64,000 nt of DNA from NCBI GenBank assembly GCA_036365145.1, contig JAEOAD010000034.1, positions 15,529,501-15,593,500 on the forward strand. Direction: 5' to 3'. This stretch comes from Orientallactaga sibirica. Its lineage: Eukaryota > Chordata > Mammalia > Rodentia > Dipodidae. A program made the translations under genes and the position numbers. Shown in pieces: positions 22,905 to 33,990 of this stretch; the first letter of the stretch is position 1; the number at the start of each line of letters is the position of its first letter. The notes below the pieces were generated by a model, which worked only from the letters and a program-made list of their open reading frames with translations, had not been told where the DNA came from and did no database searches.

Positions 22905-23085
22905 GCATGGAGACAAAATTGAAAACAAGAATGTGCGTACCAGGGCGTCTTGCCATTGCAAATAAATTCCAGATGCATGTATCACTGTTTTGCATCTGGC
23001 TTTATGTGTGCACTGAAGAATTGAACCCAGGCCATCAGGCTTTTCAAGAAAGTACATTTAACTGCTGATCTATCTCTCCTGCCCC
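22905..23085 (-). mobile_element. DIP-type SINE, degenerate
   Basis: 'taccagggcgtcttgccatt', 'attgaacccaggccatcagg' and 'ctgatctatctctcctgccc' follow reversed DIP order. The T-rich tail is lost. Confidence 0.75.
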
Positions 23086-23171
23086 ATGGATGGCATTTTT
23101 GAAGAGTGAAACTCAAGGTTATCATCTGATCTTCACATGTGTTCTCCCTCTCCCTCTCCCCACCCCTCTCA

Positions 23172-23212
<41 letters not shown>

Positions 23213-23216
23213 AATA
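23086..23216 (+). mobile_element. B4 SINE, right part of the split copy
   Basis: Resumes with 'atggatggcattttt', near-identical to 22142-22156, then 'aaggttatcatctgatcttc' and the B4-style CA tail. Confidence 0.7.
23173..23211. repeat. (CA)n microsatellite
   Basis: About 19 CA units forming the B4 tail. Confidence 0.95.
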
Positions 23217-24882
23217 AAGTGATTAGTGCCTTCAGCAAAGTAGCAGGATACAAAATCAATGCACAGAAATCAGTAGCCTTTTTGTATGCAAAGGACAAAG
23301 AGACAGAAAAAGAAATAACTAACATCATCCCATTTTCAATTGCAACAAAGAAAATAAAATACCTTGGAATAACATTAACTAAGGAAGTGAAAGACCTATA
23401 CAATGAAAACATAAAAACTCTCAAAAAAAGAAATTGAGGAGGTCCTACAAAAATGGAAAGACCTCCCATGCTCCTGGATTGGTAGAATTAACATTGTGAA
23501 AATGGCAATTTTACCAAAAGCACTTTATAGATTCAATGCAATGCCGATAAAAATCCCAACTTCCTTCTTCAATGAGATAGAAAAAGTATCTCAAAATTCA
23601 TATGGAAAGGCAGAAGGCCTCGGATATCCAAGCTCATCCTCAGCAAAAGAAACACCTCTGGAGGCATCACCATACCTGATCTAAAGTTATACTACAAAGC
23701 CATTGTAATAAAAACAACCTGGTACTGGCACAAAAACAGGAATAAAGACCAATGGAACAGAATTGAAGACCCAGACTTTGGGTCAAGAAACTATAGCTAC
23801 TTGATATTTGACAAAGGCCCTAGCAATGTAGAATGGAAAAAGGACAGCATCTTCAACAAATGGTGCTGGACAAACTGGACAACCATATGTAGGAAAATGA
23901 AACTCGACACACACATCTCTCCATGCACAAAAATTAAGTCCAAATGGATAAAAGACCTTAATATAAAACCAGAAACTCTGCTACTACTGGAAGAAAAATA
24001 GGAGGAACCTTCCATGATATAGGAGTGGGAAAAGATTTCCTGAACAAAACCTCAGCAGCTCAGGAAATTAAACAATCACTCAACCATTGGGATCTCATGA
24101 AGCTGAAAAGCTTTTTCACTGACAAAAATATAATAACCAAAGCCAGCAGAATACCCACAGAATGGGAGAAAATTTTCACCAGCTATACAACTGACAAAGG
24201 CCTAATTTCTAGAATCTACAAAGAACTCCAAAACCTAAACAATAAATCACCAAACAACCCACTCACAAAGTGGGGCAGAGAACTGCACAGGGAGTTCTCA
24301 GAGGAAGAAATACAAATAGCAAATACACATTTAAGAAAATGTTCAACATCCCTAATCATCAGGGAAATGCAAATTAAAACAACTATGAGATTCCACCTTA
24401 CCCCAGTAAGGATGGCTAACATTAAAAAAAACAATAAAAACAAATGCTGGCGAGGCTGTGGAGAAATAGGAACAAGTCTTCACTGTTGGTGGGAATGTAA
24501 AATGGTTCAACCACTATGGACAGCTATATGGAGACTATTGAAAAGGATGGCCATAGACTTACCAATGGATCCAGTTATTCCCTTATTGAGCATTTACCCT
24601 AAAGGCCCCAAGCCTCAGATCAGAAACATTTGCTCAACCATGTTTATAGCTGCTCAATTCATAATAGCAAAGAGCTGGAATCAACCCAGGTGTCCATCAC
24701 TAGATGAATGGATAACAAAGATGTGGTATATCTATACTATGGAGTTCTACGTAGCAGTAAGGAAAGATGAAATAAGGAAATTTGAAAAAAAATGGTCAAA
24801 CATGGAACAGATCATCCTCAGTGAGCTCACCCAAGCACAAAAAGATAATCGTTGCATGGTCTCATTTATCTGTCGCCCCTAA
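23217..24882 (+). pseudogene. L1 ORF2 C-terminal part, broken
   Basis: ORF2 encodes the L1 endonuclease and reverse transcriptase that mediates target-primed integration. Only the part after the RT catalytic core is present, so both activities are absent. The frame is interrupted after 'TLKKRN' (23,437), near 23,684 and near 24,000. From 24,025 to 24,882 it reads open for 285 codons to the natural stop. This stretch includes the C-terminal cysteine motif CWRGC with downstream H and C (about 24,444-24,500), the 'IAKSWNQPRCPSLDEWI' block and 'WYIYTMEFY'. It is remnant transposon sequence, not a host gene. Confidence 0.9.
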
Positions 24883-25159
24883 CCGGATTCCACGTGACAT
24901 GTGGCCAAACCTAATCAACACTCTGAGGATGAGACAAGAAGGAGGGTGGGATGGAGGGAGGGTAATGGTGGGAGGGAATCAGAGGGTGGGGAGGGAGGAC
25001 AAGGGGGATACAAATTGGGAACCAAAAGGGAAAAATAATACAAAACCCTTTACTCTGAACAACAGGCTAAAACAGTGATCCTTCAGCAGGCCTACGGAGG
25101 GAATACTCGAACCACAGGAACCTGGAGAGAACATGATGAAGGCCAACTTTAATCTTGTC

Positions 25160-25186
25160 CTGCTTCTCTTTCTCTCTCTCTCTCTC

Positions 25187-25222
<36 letters not shown>

Positions 25223-25232
25223 TCTCTCTATA
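25160..25232. repeat. (TC)n microsatellite in the L1 3'UTR
   Basis: About 70 bp of TC/CCTC units. Confidence 0.95.
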
Positions 25233-26394
25233 CTCACTTTCTCTTTTACATTATATATCTTTTCCTCCCTCACCTTCTTAGGTGCAGACTTATAACTCCC
25301 AGTGCCAGCAAGGGGTTAACTTCCACATTGAGCTGTTGATCTGAAACACCTACAAGGTTTCCCAAAAAGACAGACTTCTGTCAGAGTACTTGGTGACCCA
25401 CCAAAGGTTAATGGTAAGACCCTACTGTCGAAGACAGCATACGTGTGTGAGACCAAACACAGAGAGACCTGACCAGAATCTGGAAGAAGGTCAGTCCCCA
25501 GACAGTTAGCTAGTCTAGTACCAGAGGGTGCTACATGAGCAACTGGGGAAAATGTCTGACATTGGTCCAAACAACTTGCAGTCTAAGATACCCAGCAGGA
25601 AACAATCTGACGTAATGCTCATACAAGTGCAGTAGTGGCAAACAGCCATGGTGGGTTACCAACTGTTCTTGATTTGGCTAATAAATCCATTCAGTGGAAT
25701 GGAACTCATTGCTGGAACTGGAGGAAATATAAGTCAAAGCCATGTACAAAAAATGAGCTCAGTCTCCAAGATCTAGTGGCCACCAAATGTGGGCTAGAAG
25801 AGAGCCAATGCATATAATGTTCCCTCCAAAACATATACGGTTATCCCTTCTATCTAGTACTAACTTCTCTCTCTGTTGGAGAATTTGCTTATCTCTTTTC
25901 AGGTGGACAACGAACCTGAAGGGAGGATCAGCTAACCACACCTCACCAGCTGAAACCATAGAACAACGCAGGGGAAGGGCAAGAATACAGCGCTCAAGGC
26001 GATCACAACACCAGAAAAAGGCTGAAGGAGATAAACACAGAGAACATCCAACACCAGTCATAAGCCAGATATCCAGAGACACAGAGGCTCCCAAAACCTC
26101 ATCAAGGAAGCAGAACTAAAATGACCCCAATGTGGCTCAGGGAAACTCACGGAAGAGGGGGCGGAAAGATTGTTAGAGTCACAAGTTGGGGCATTATGCA
26201 CAGAGACTGGGGCCTATCCACCAGAACTCTTGAGCAAACTCACAATGCATGATAAACATTCCCCATTGATGAGGGCCCCTTTGAAAGTGGGAGGAAAGGG
26301 AGGAGGACAATGGAACCAATACTATGAATGTAAAATCAGAATAATATAAATAAAAAATATATATTGATAAAAATAAATAAATAAATAAAATGAA

Positions 26395-26865
26395 ATAAGT
26401 AAAGTGCCACATAAGACACTTAGATGGTTAATCAACACACTTGGTGGTAAAGTCCTCATTTAAGCCATACTTGTTTTGAAAATCTTGCAGTATCAGGCCA
26501 TGGAACTCATGAATAAAAGCCCTTTCTTATTTTTGACTCAAAAGGAATAAAGATTTATTACCATCGTAAGCAGGGAAACAGTATTGACCCACTGGCTATT
26601 TGAGAATTTTAGCACTGTGGGCAAGAATATTTATTGCTTTTAATTACCATAAAGTAGCAAGGATCTTGTTTTAATAGATTTTCACCAATTCCTGTGCTCT
26701 TGCTTTGCAATTGGAGATATGAGAAAGAAGTAAAATGCTATTTCAATCTTAAGTAAAAATTCCCAGACAAACATAATAAATTAGAAATGACCAAGGCTTG
26801 TTTTCAATTTCTTTCTAATTTCTCTTCAATACTGGAAAATCAAAACAGTATTATGGGAGTGGGTG
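26395..26865. other. Apparently unique sequence
   Basis: No repeat family or gene recognised downstream of the L1 tail. Confidence 0.45.
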
Positions 26866-26965
26866 TGTGGAGATATGACTCTGGTTTGCTGCATGACCTT
26901 CAGCTCTTCAGTTAACCAATCTGAGTTTCCAAGCACCAAACTAAAATAAGGGCAAGAGCTCACTC
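26865..26965 (+). mobile_element. MIR SINE fragment
   Basis: 'gactctggtttgctgcatga' and 'cttcagttaaccaatctgag' follow the sense MIR core. Confidence 0.6.
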
Positions 26966-27352
26966 AGGTTAAAGAAAGGCTACTGGAGCAACCTACACCC
27001 AGAGCTCTTGTATTATTTGAGGTAGAGTGGCAGACCATGCATCCCTGGGATTGGTTGGTCATCTATTTGTCCTGCACATGGTGTTGACTCCAGAAGCCTC
27101 AGTTTTCTCAGCAATGTTTTGTTTACAGCATTATCATAATGATAACAGTTCACAAAAAATTGTGGCATAGGTATGTTGTCTTCATTCCATTTTTCCAATG
27201 AAAAACATCTGAATTTTGGAAAATAGTGATTTTTGTTTCAAAAAGATATGAAATAATGGATGAAAAATACTTAGTAATATTCTTAGTATGAATAAATTAA
27301 TGAATAAATGAGTATATGAGCATTTTTATAATTGTAGGCAGAAATGACATTT

Positions 27353-27353
<1 letters not shown>
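26965..27353. other. No recognised feature
   Basis: AT-rich unique-looking sequence leading into a CA repeat. Confidence 0.4.

Positions 27354-27389
<36 letters not shown>
27354..27389. repeat. (CA)n microsatellite
   Basis: About 17 CA units. Confidence 0.95.
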
Positions 27390-27392
<3 letters not shown>

Positions 27393-27515
27393 CTGGGTAT
27401 GGTGATCCATAGCACTTGGAAGTTGGGACAGGGAAATATCCAGCCCCAGTGATGTAGTGAGTTTGCCAGCCTAGGCTACAAGAGACACTGTCTTAAAAAC
27501 AAATAAAAACAAGTT
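27390..27515 (+). mobile_element. B1-like SINE, old
   Basis: 'gagctgggtatggtgatcca', 'gccagcctaggctacaagag', 'actgtcttaaaaac' give a degenerate, shortened B1. Confidence 0.7.
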
Positions 27516-27679
27516 TCAATTTTCAAGCAATGTTGGTGGGTTGTGCTACTTCCAAGGAAGAGTTCTTCAGATGTTGCTTAGTCAACCTCTGTGTGTCTGA
27601 GTCTATCTGCAGGTCTTGTGTAGACAAAGGAAAGGATGTCTAGTAAGGACAAGTTTTGTTTGCTTTGCTTTGTTTTGTT

Positions 27680-27826
27680 TTTTTCAAGGTAGGGTCTCAC
27701 ACTAGCCCAGGCTGACCTAGAATTCACTATGTACTCTCAGGGTGACCTTTAACTCATGGTAATCCTTCCTATCTCTGCCTTCCTAATGCTGGGATTAAAG
27801 GCATGCACCAGCATACCCGACTAGTA
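27680..27826 (-). mobile_element. B1 SINE
   Basis: 'ttcaaggtagggtctcacac', 'gcccaggctgacctagaatt', 'tgctgggattaaaggcatgc' give a complete reversed B1. Confidence 0.9.
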
Positions 27827-27829
27827 ACT

Positions 27830-28398
27830 GCAAGTTTTATATTAGCAGGTAATGGTCCATATTATAGTGGGTAAGTCATTTCTCTTCATTCCAAAACCTG
27901 AATCCTGAAAAATAGTGAGTTTGGCTTCAAAATGACATGAACAGGCATTAAGTGGGATACATCCATAGATAGGGGACCCATAGAAAGGGATATGAGATAT
28001 GAGTTAAATACCACCTCAGGTGCACTCAGGTGCTGTAGTCTATGGCTGCTTGCTCAGTGAGGATCCCCAGATGCCATCTCTTAATCCTCCTCTTCTTATC
28101 CTTCCATGACCTGGTAAGTGTGTGGAAGTCCCAATGGAAAGAGTTGTAACCATGTGACTAAGGCTATTTTCTAGAGAAGTTTTGACTAATGTTATAACAC
28201 CTTTCACTTTTCCCCACTCTCTTTTTGTTTATTTCCCCTTATCTCTAGCTTAGGCATATGGTCTCTCCTATGGACTCTTACCTAGGAAACCTAGGCTGCC
28301 ATAGAAGTTGATAACGTTTGCTGGGTACTCTCTCAGGTAGGAAGAAGAAAAGAGATTCTGGAGCCTGACCATCAAGGTGCCAATAGACCAGAACAGTT
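27830..28398. other. Apparently unique sequence
   Basis: No repeat family or gene recognised. Confidence 0.4.
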
Positions 28399-28480
28399 TC
28401 TTTATTTATTCAATATCTGCTATGTACCAGGCACTTTAGTGAGTACTACATATACAGCCTTAGGCACCGGGGACTCCTGC
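28398..28480 (-). mobile_element. L2 3' end
   Basis: 'ttatttattcaatatctgct' followed by 'atgtaccaggcactttagtg' is the reversed L2 terminal sequence. Confidence 0.65.
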
Positions 28481-28484
28481 TTAT

Positions 28485-28648
28485 AAGCAGGGGCATCATA
28501 GCAGGCTACCTGAGTCCTTCTACCCACATAGACTTATAAATTTGGTCTAATTGGTTAATATTTTTCTGAGACTCTGTATCCTTTCCTATACCATGTAATT
28601 TATAGAGTTTCTATGATAATTATGTGAATTAATACTTTGAAGGCATGG
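28485..28648 (+). mobile_element. MIR SINE
   Basis: 'ctgagactctgtatcctttc', then 'tttctatgataattatgtga', sense MIR order. Confidence 0.6.
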
Positions 28649-28684
28649 AAAAAAAAAAAACATGTTGCCCACAGTAATGCTTCA

Positions 28685-28865
28685 ACAACTGCTAGCTATG
28701 CTTAATATTGCTCCAGATTCTTTGCCCTTCACAATAACACCTAGTGATCACATTCATTATCTTCATCCCACAGTTGAGAAAAACAAGGCCTGGCAACTTA
28801 CTTGAGGTCACGCAGTAATGAGAGAAGAACCATAAACAATCTCTGTATGTATATACAGACCCATC
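28685..28865 (-). mobile_element. MIR SINE
   Basis: 'catcccacagttgagaaaaa' and 'acttacttgaggtcacgcag' are the reversed MIR core. Confidence 0.75.
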
Positions 28866-28904
28866 TCATCTCTGCTGGCTGCCACACACTATCACAGCTC
28901 CACA

Positions 28905-29950
28905 GCACCAAGATATGGCAGTCTCTTCCATGAGGGAGTTTGCTATCTAATGAAGGAGAATAGTCATAAGTGATTATTTAAAAACACAGGGATGAAATCA
29001 ATAGAATTGTGTGCAAGGTATTAAGGTGGAATGTGGAATGCATCAAACATAGCCTGAAGGATGACATGAGGCAGAGTGCAGGAATGTTCACAAATACCTC
29101 TGAACTCTCCAGGGAGAGGTACAACAAGTGTTTTTGGGGTTATTTTCAGATAAAACAAAAGTGTACAGGTTTCTATAGAAGGTTAAACCAGAAGATAATA
29201 GTATGGCATATGGGTAGGCATGCCTGAAGGAACTTAGGCATCACTGCTATTCAAACAGCTGCTACTGAAAGGGTAGAAGTAGAAGGACTGAATGTTTTCT
29301 CTGAATGTTACAAGTCACTACAGAGGATGATACAGTCCCTCATCTGAGCTTTTATATAAGAAGGCATGGAAGAAGAATGGAGCAGAACATCTTTAAGAAC
29401 AGTGGCAGCTTGCATGTGTGAGGATAGGACAAGAAACCATGTCAAAGTGTATTCTTTGGTTTGGCTTGGGTGATATTCAAGAAGACTATTGATTTCAGAT
29501 GAGAGAGAGAGGGAGGAGACAGAGAAAGAGTAGAAATGGGCAGGGTGATTGGAATATGCTGTGTTTTAGGCATCTGGTATATAATTCTGATAATAGGGGA
29601 TAAATTTTGTGTTGAGAATAAAAGTTGGAAGTCATAAGAACATTGCTGGGTTTTTCCCATAGTGAAAGTAAAGATCAGCCAAGGAGGTTGGTATGGAGGA
29701 ATGAGCCAAAGGTCAAGGGCAAAACCTGGATCACAGATGTTTGTGGGATATACAAGGGAAGATGCTCCACTGATAGAGGCAAGAAAGGAAGGACCCATGA
29801 AGAAGAGGATAATGGGAATACAGATGTCCAGCTCTCCCAAAAGTGGTTTATCCAGGATCAAACACAGCAAAGCCTTTATAAGATAAAAAGAAACCATCTA
29901 ACCATTGGTCTTGGGAGACAGGAGGTCATTACTGGCTGTGGAGGGCAGCG
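28905..29950 (-). mobile_element. Probable decayed L2, antisense
   Basis: 'tccatgagggagtttgctat' then 'tgtgcaaggtattaagg' matches the reversed L2 3' region. Scattered later blocks ('ggaagtcataagaacattgc') resemble reversed L2 ORF2. The match is patchy. Open frames within it on both strands are not credible genes. Confidence 0.4.
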
Positions 29951-30034
29951 ACCCTCTGGGTCCCAATGTTGGTGGTGATTCTTTGCCAGACTGTATAATT
30001 CTGTCCTTATGTTTTCATATGGGGGTTGGAGAAT

Positions 30035-30200
30035 GGCCTCTAACCAAGTTGCCAAGAGACCTGAGTCTCCATGCTCATTCTGTCACTGATTCTTTGGGGG
30101 AATTTTCTCCACATCTTTGTACCACTGTCTCCTTATTTATATAGTACCAGGATAAGTGCTGGAAGATTGTGAGACTGTTGGAATGCCCACAGAGACATTC
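30035..30200 (+). mobile_element. MIR SINE
   Basis: 'gacctgagtctccatgctca' then 'accactgtctccttatttat', sense MIR order. Confidence 0.5.
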
Positions 30201-30414
30201 AAATGAAAATAAACCTAGTAAAGTATTTTGTAGCAATGTTGTATAACTATTGATTAGGGGAAAATAAGTGATTTGCGTAGGTCCCATGGGAGTAAGATAG
30301 TTGAGTCTGCACTAAAATTTGGATATCTCGTTCCAAATCTCATGCCATTTTCACTGTGTGCCAGGACCTCCAACTCAGTAGTCTTAGCCTCAGGCATTAA
30401 ATTAGGTAAGGCCA

Positions 30415-30692
30415 ATTACAAGTTATGGTTCTCAGGCATGGTGGCATACACTTCTACTCCCAATGCTGAGGTGGCAGACAGAGGAATCCCTGGGGCTTGC
30501 TGTCCAGACATTCTAGCCTGATTGGCAAGTTTCAAGCCAGTGAAAGATCCTGTCTCAAGAGCATTGCACAGTAACTGAGGAATGACCCCCAATGCTGTCC
30601 TCTGGCCTTTACACCACAGATGCACACATGCACCTCCTTCAAGACATATATGCAGAATAAAATAATAAAATAGTAAAATAAAACTAAGTTCC
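30415..30692 (+). mobile_element. B4-type SINE
   Basis: 'caggcatggtggcatacact', 'gaggaatccctggggcttgc', 'gatcctgtctcaagagcatt', 'atgctgtcctctggccttta' and an A-rich tail give the B1 centre plus B4 3' end. The tRNA-like head is missing. Confidence 0.75.
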
Positions 30693-30839
30693 CCCACCCT
30701 TCAGGCCTATGTTGCCTCCCTGTTCAGCACATTCTGAGGCTGCTTCTCTCTGTGTACTTTGATTCATGGCCAAGAGTCAATAATGACGATGGTATAGATG
30801 AGTTCTCATCATCTTCTTCTGCCATTGCCCTTCTATTTA

Positions 30840-30985
30840 TCTGGCATAAACTTCTAATCTCAGGACTCAGATTTCTTTTCTGTAAAATGGGAGTAACGAG
30901 TATGTGATAACTATCCCATTATTCCTTTATCTTGGGAGAACTGGGAAGGTTAAATATGATAATACTTGCATAGGTTCACAATCAA
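30840..30985 (+). mobile_element. MIR SINE
   Basis: 'tctgtaaaatgggagtaacg' and 'gttaaatatgataatacttg' are the sense MIR 3' half. Confidence 0.75.
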
Positions 30986-31845
30986 AATCTAACCCCAAGT
31001 CTATCAGTCTATCAAATAAGTTCTCTTTACTGTTCATTTTCTTTTTCTTCAGGCAAATTCTGGAGGAAAGATGCACCTTACTTGATTTTTTTCAAGTCAA
31101 ATAGCAAATTCACATATAGTTTCATGCTGTTTTGTACAGGGAAAGTAGAAATAGTGCATCAGATGAATTCATCCTGGTTTGTAATCGCCTCTGCCTTAAG
31201 AAACTCAAAAAGGCCAAATTTTATATGGTATGTGCCTTGTATGAAGTGTGATATGCATATGTTACAATTGAGAGCAGCTCTTTGTAGGCCAAAGTGAGTG
31301 ACAAGTTTATAGTTATGTGAAACATTAGCCAATGAATATTTCTCAGGGAATCCTAGTGTGCTGATGAGAAGATCAATGCTGAGGGAAATTCTCATGAATT
31401 TCCAAAATAACATACTAATTTTGTCAGTGATATGTATCTTGGTTTAAGGGTGACTTAACAGTATAATATAAGGAGCAATTGTACTTAGAAGATAGATATA
31501 AGGAGAAAGGGAGAATGGCAAGCACAGATGTAAAAGGCTGAGCTGTGAGCAATGGAAAAGAGCAAAGCTGGAAATGGAATTGCAGGAAGACTGAAAAAAA
31601 GAAGCCAGCGCAGAGGGAGAGGGAGAGAACTAGAAGAGACAGACAGGAAGGGGGAAGTGAGAAGAGAAAGGAAAGAATGGTTGGAGGTGAAGCATCAAGA
31701 ACACAGAGCAGGGAATGAAAGAGGATATGTATAGGGGAAAAAAAGCAGGGAATAAGGGCCAAAACTTGCTTCCAGATTAAGTTCTGCCAAGCCAAGTTTA
31801 CGGTTTGTCTGGTCCACTTTGACTGAAGTATTCAGTGATGAATGT
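30985..31845. other. Unique-looking sequence with a purine-rich tract
   Basis: About 31,540-31,735 is strongly purine-biased (AG-rich). Nothing else recognised. Long opposite-strand open frames at 31,424-31,795 are the composition shadow of that tract. Confidence 0.45.
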
Positions 31846-31935
31846 TTTATGTTTTTTATTAGATATGGAAATATTTAGTATGTAAACAACACATGTCAGT
31901 ACCATCCTTTCCCTCCTCCCTACATGTTTTCTGAA
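31845..31935 (-). mobile_element. L1 3' end, short antisense fragment
   Basis: 'ttttttattagatatggaaa', 'atgtaaacaacacatgtcag' and 'taccatcctttccctcctcc' parallel the antisense L1 3'UTR at 22,170-22,250. A 90-bp, severely truncated insertion. Confidence 0.65.
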
Positions 31936-32240
31936 GAATTCAGCAATAATTTTTAAAGCAAAGGGCCCACCTGTGTCTCGCTAACCTGCCTGTTTCACAT
32001 CACACCTGCTGGGAAGACAGTGGATGCTCTCTGCATGTCAGAACTGGACAGAGATGCTTCTTTCTTCTTTGCCTAACAACTAAGCACTGGAAATGCTGCT
32101 CCTAGCTCATGTCTTTCAATTCTTTGGGAAGAAAGAAAATAATAAAGGGAGAAGATGAATGGAGATTCTTTTATATTTTCACAGAAAATGACCATGGTTG
32201 GGGAACTTTACTAAGTCAATGGCTCTCTTGTGGGGTTTTA
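31935..32240. other. No recognised feature
   Basis: Unique-looking interval between L1 and L2 fragments. Confidence 0.4.
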
Positions 32241-32375
32241 TAGTTCCTCTGCACCAGCAATCAGCACAACCAGACACTGTCTCCTTCATCTTGGGGACCC
32301 CTTCAGAGCCTGGTATGGTGCCTTTTCTTGCAGCAGAGACAAACAGATGTTTGTTAAACGAATGGGGCCACTGGA
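32240..32375 (+). mobile_element. L2 3' end
   Basis: 'tcatcttggggacccc', 'gagcctggtatggtgccttt' and 'gatgtttgttaaacgaatgg' follow the sense L2 terminus. Confidence 0.65.
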
Positions 32376-32429
32376 CTGCTGGCTGCCCTCTGTTACATAG
32401 AGATCAGCAGAATGAACTGGTACATTTTG

Positions 32430-32582
32430 CAGAACGTGAATAAGCCCAAGCCAACATTTAATTCAATGAAATATGAAAGGATAAAGCTTCAGAGTGGTAA
32501 AACAGTTTGCTCCAAGTCACACAGTTCATTGAGAGCAGAGTCGAAGCCCAGGTCTGTAGCCATTCCTCTTCTCTTCAGCCCT
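32430..32582 (-). mobile_element. MIR SINE
   Basis: 'ccaagtcacacagttcattg' and 'gagtcgaagcccaggtctgt' are the reversed MIR core. Confidence 0.8.
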
Positions 32583-32615
32583 CTCATTGGATCTTGTTGA
32601 CCAGCCTGCATAATC

Positions 32616-32640
32616 AAGGAAAGCAAACTTTGCTTTCCTT
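32616..32640. other. Perfect 12-bp hairpin, 1-nt spacer
   Basis: 'aaggaaagcaaa' at 32616-32627 and its exact complement at 32629-32640 surround a single C. A T-run terminator signature is absent. Confidence 0.85.
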
Positions 32641-33095
32641 AATGTGCCTATAACTCATAATAAAGTGGATGTTTTTCTATGAATTAAACAGTTTTAATTT
32701 ATTAAATTCATAAATGCCTCTTCTCTTCCTATAGAAACTATTACTTACATTACTTATTGATCATTATATTTTCTTCAAAGTATTATCTAATTGGTTCTCA
32801 AATTGCAAATACACACAAATCTTTTTGCAGTGGGTCATTTCCACAAATGCTGTTCTCTGAAAGTAATAGTTATTAAAGGTCATATGTGTGCCTCACTCCA
32901 TCTACCTACCAATGATTTCACACCCATGATTTTATTTTCATTTTTAAAATGTCTATATAGGAGATGAAGAAGCTGAGACAGAATTTTTAAGGCATGGAAA
33001 AGAATTTTTTTTTTTTTTTGAGGAATAAGAGATAAGTAGCCAGAGGTTACATTCCTGGTGATTTGGGAGGAGCCATTCAAATTATTAGGATTCTG
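32641..33095. other. AT-rich sequence with a T-run
   Basis: A (T)14 run lies at about 33,006-33,019. A weak MIR-like trace on the minus strand near 32,925-32,990 is too degenerate to call. Confidence 0.4.
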
Positions 33096-33097
33096 GA

Positions 33098-33292
33098 AAT
33101 GAAACTGCCCTGGCTTCAGAGCCAGGTGCTTCAAAGCCTTGTGCTTTGGGTCAGATTTTTGAGGCTTAATTTTCTCATCTATGAAATGGGGATGAGTTTT
33201 GAGACCTTACTGACATTCTGCAAGGGATCAAGTGTCCTACTTTCAATGTTCTAAGCACACGGCAGGTGCCCAGCAGAACACTACTATTATTT
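33098..33292 (+). mobile_element. MIR SINE, nearly full length
   Basis: 'ctggcttcagagccaggtgc', 'attttctcatctatgaaatg', 'gttctaagcacacggcaggt' follow the sense MIR from core to 3' end. Confidence 0.85.
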
Positions 33293-33294
33293 GG

Positions 33295-33838
33295 TAGTTT
33301 TCTTATTACTGACAGTGTTTGCATTTTTCCTCTTTGTCTTGAATGCGTAGGCCAGGTTACCTTTCTGAATGTGGAATGTGTTTTTACCTATGACAGCAGT
33401 GAGCCTGCCATTTCCTTCTGCAGAGCATAAGTTGGTCCACCTCTCCGTTTAAAAATGCTCGCTTCTGATTAATACCTTTGCCTCATCACATGCCTAATCC
33501 CATTTTCCCATCAGAAGAATGAATTTTCTGCCAGATAGTCTCCTTTATAAAGGCTGGTATAGTTGCGATTTTTTAATTTGTATGTTTCAGCAGTTTGGGC
33601 TCTCTCTTGTAAAGAAATAGAAAACATCAGCATCTCTACCTGGTACCAAGGACAGTCAGAGCACCAGAAATAGTCAACAAATAGACTGCAACTCTGACTT
33701 TCCCAGGATGAAAGCAGACAGAGGCTTCCGTCTGTTCTTGGGACTTCTGAGCATCAAGAAAATTGTCTGCTCAGGAGGATGCTGACCAGACAGGATGCAA
33801 AGAGGCTGGATGTTTAGAAGAGGCTTTGCTCTTAATTT
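33295..33838. promoter_or_regulatory. Candidate conserved noncoding stretch
   Basis: About 540 bp without recognisable repeats between two MIRs. It includes a 'taatccc' (33495-33501) paired-type homeobox core. No coding feature. Candidate only. Confidence 0.2.
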
Positions 33839-33839
33839 G

Positions 33840-33990
33840 GCATTTTGATCTTGGAGAAACGGGTTCACCTTTTTGTAACTCCTCAGTTTACTCACCTATA
33901 GCATAAGACAGGAGAGTCAGATGATCTCTAAAGGTCCTGACAGCTCTTAAAAGTTATTGCTTCTGTTTCTGAAACCCTGTCAAAGCTCAA
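33840..33990 (+). mobile_element. MIR-type SINE
   Basis: 'tcctcagtttactcacctat', 'aggagagtcagatgatctct', 'gacagctcttaaaagtt' follow a MIR/MIR3-like sense order. Confidence 0.55.

Larger units (their letters stand above)
23217..26395 (+). mobile_element. 5'-truncated L1
   Basis: It begins inside the reverse transcriptase domain, runs through the ORF2 C-terminus to 24,882, then a 3'UTR of about 1.5 kb that ends in an A/AAAT-rich tail. The 3'UTR has a G-rich purine tract at about 24,938-25,010 and a CT microsatellite. It is among the better preserved L1 copies here. Confidence 0.9.

Noticed and set aside
24025..24882. 285-codon open frame as a possible host gene
   Set aside because: It is clearly L1 ORF2 C-terminus by motif order and is followed by an L1 3'UTR.
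29442..29978. Overlapping open frames of 117 and 151 codons on opposite strands
   Set aside because: Mutual shadows in a decayed L2-like region. The residues do not resemble a known protein.
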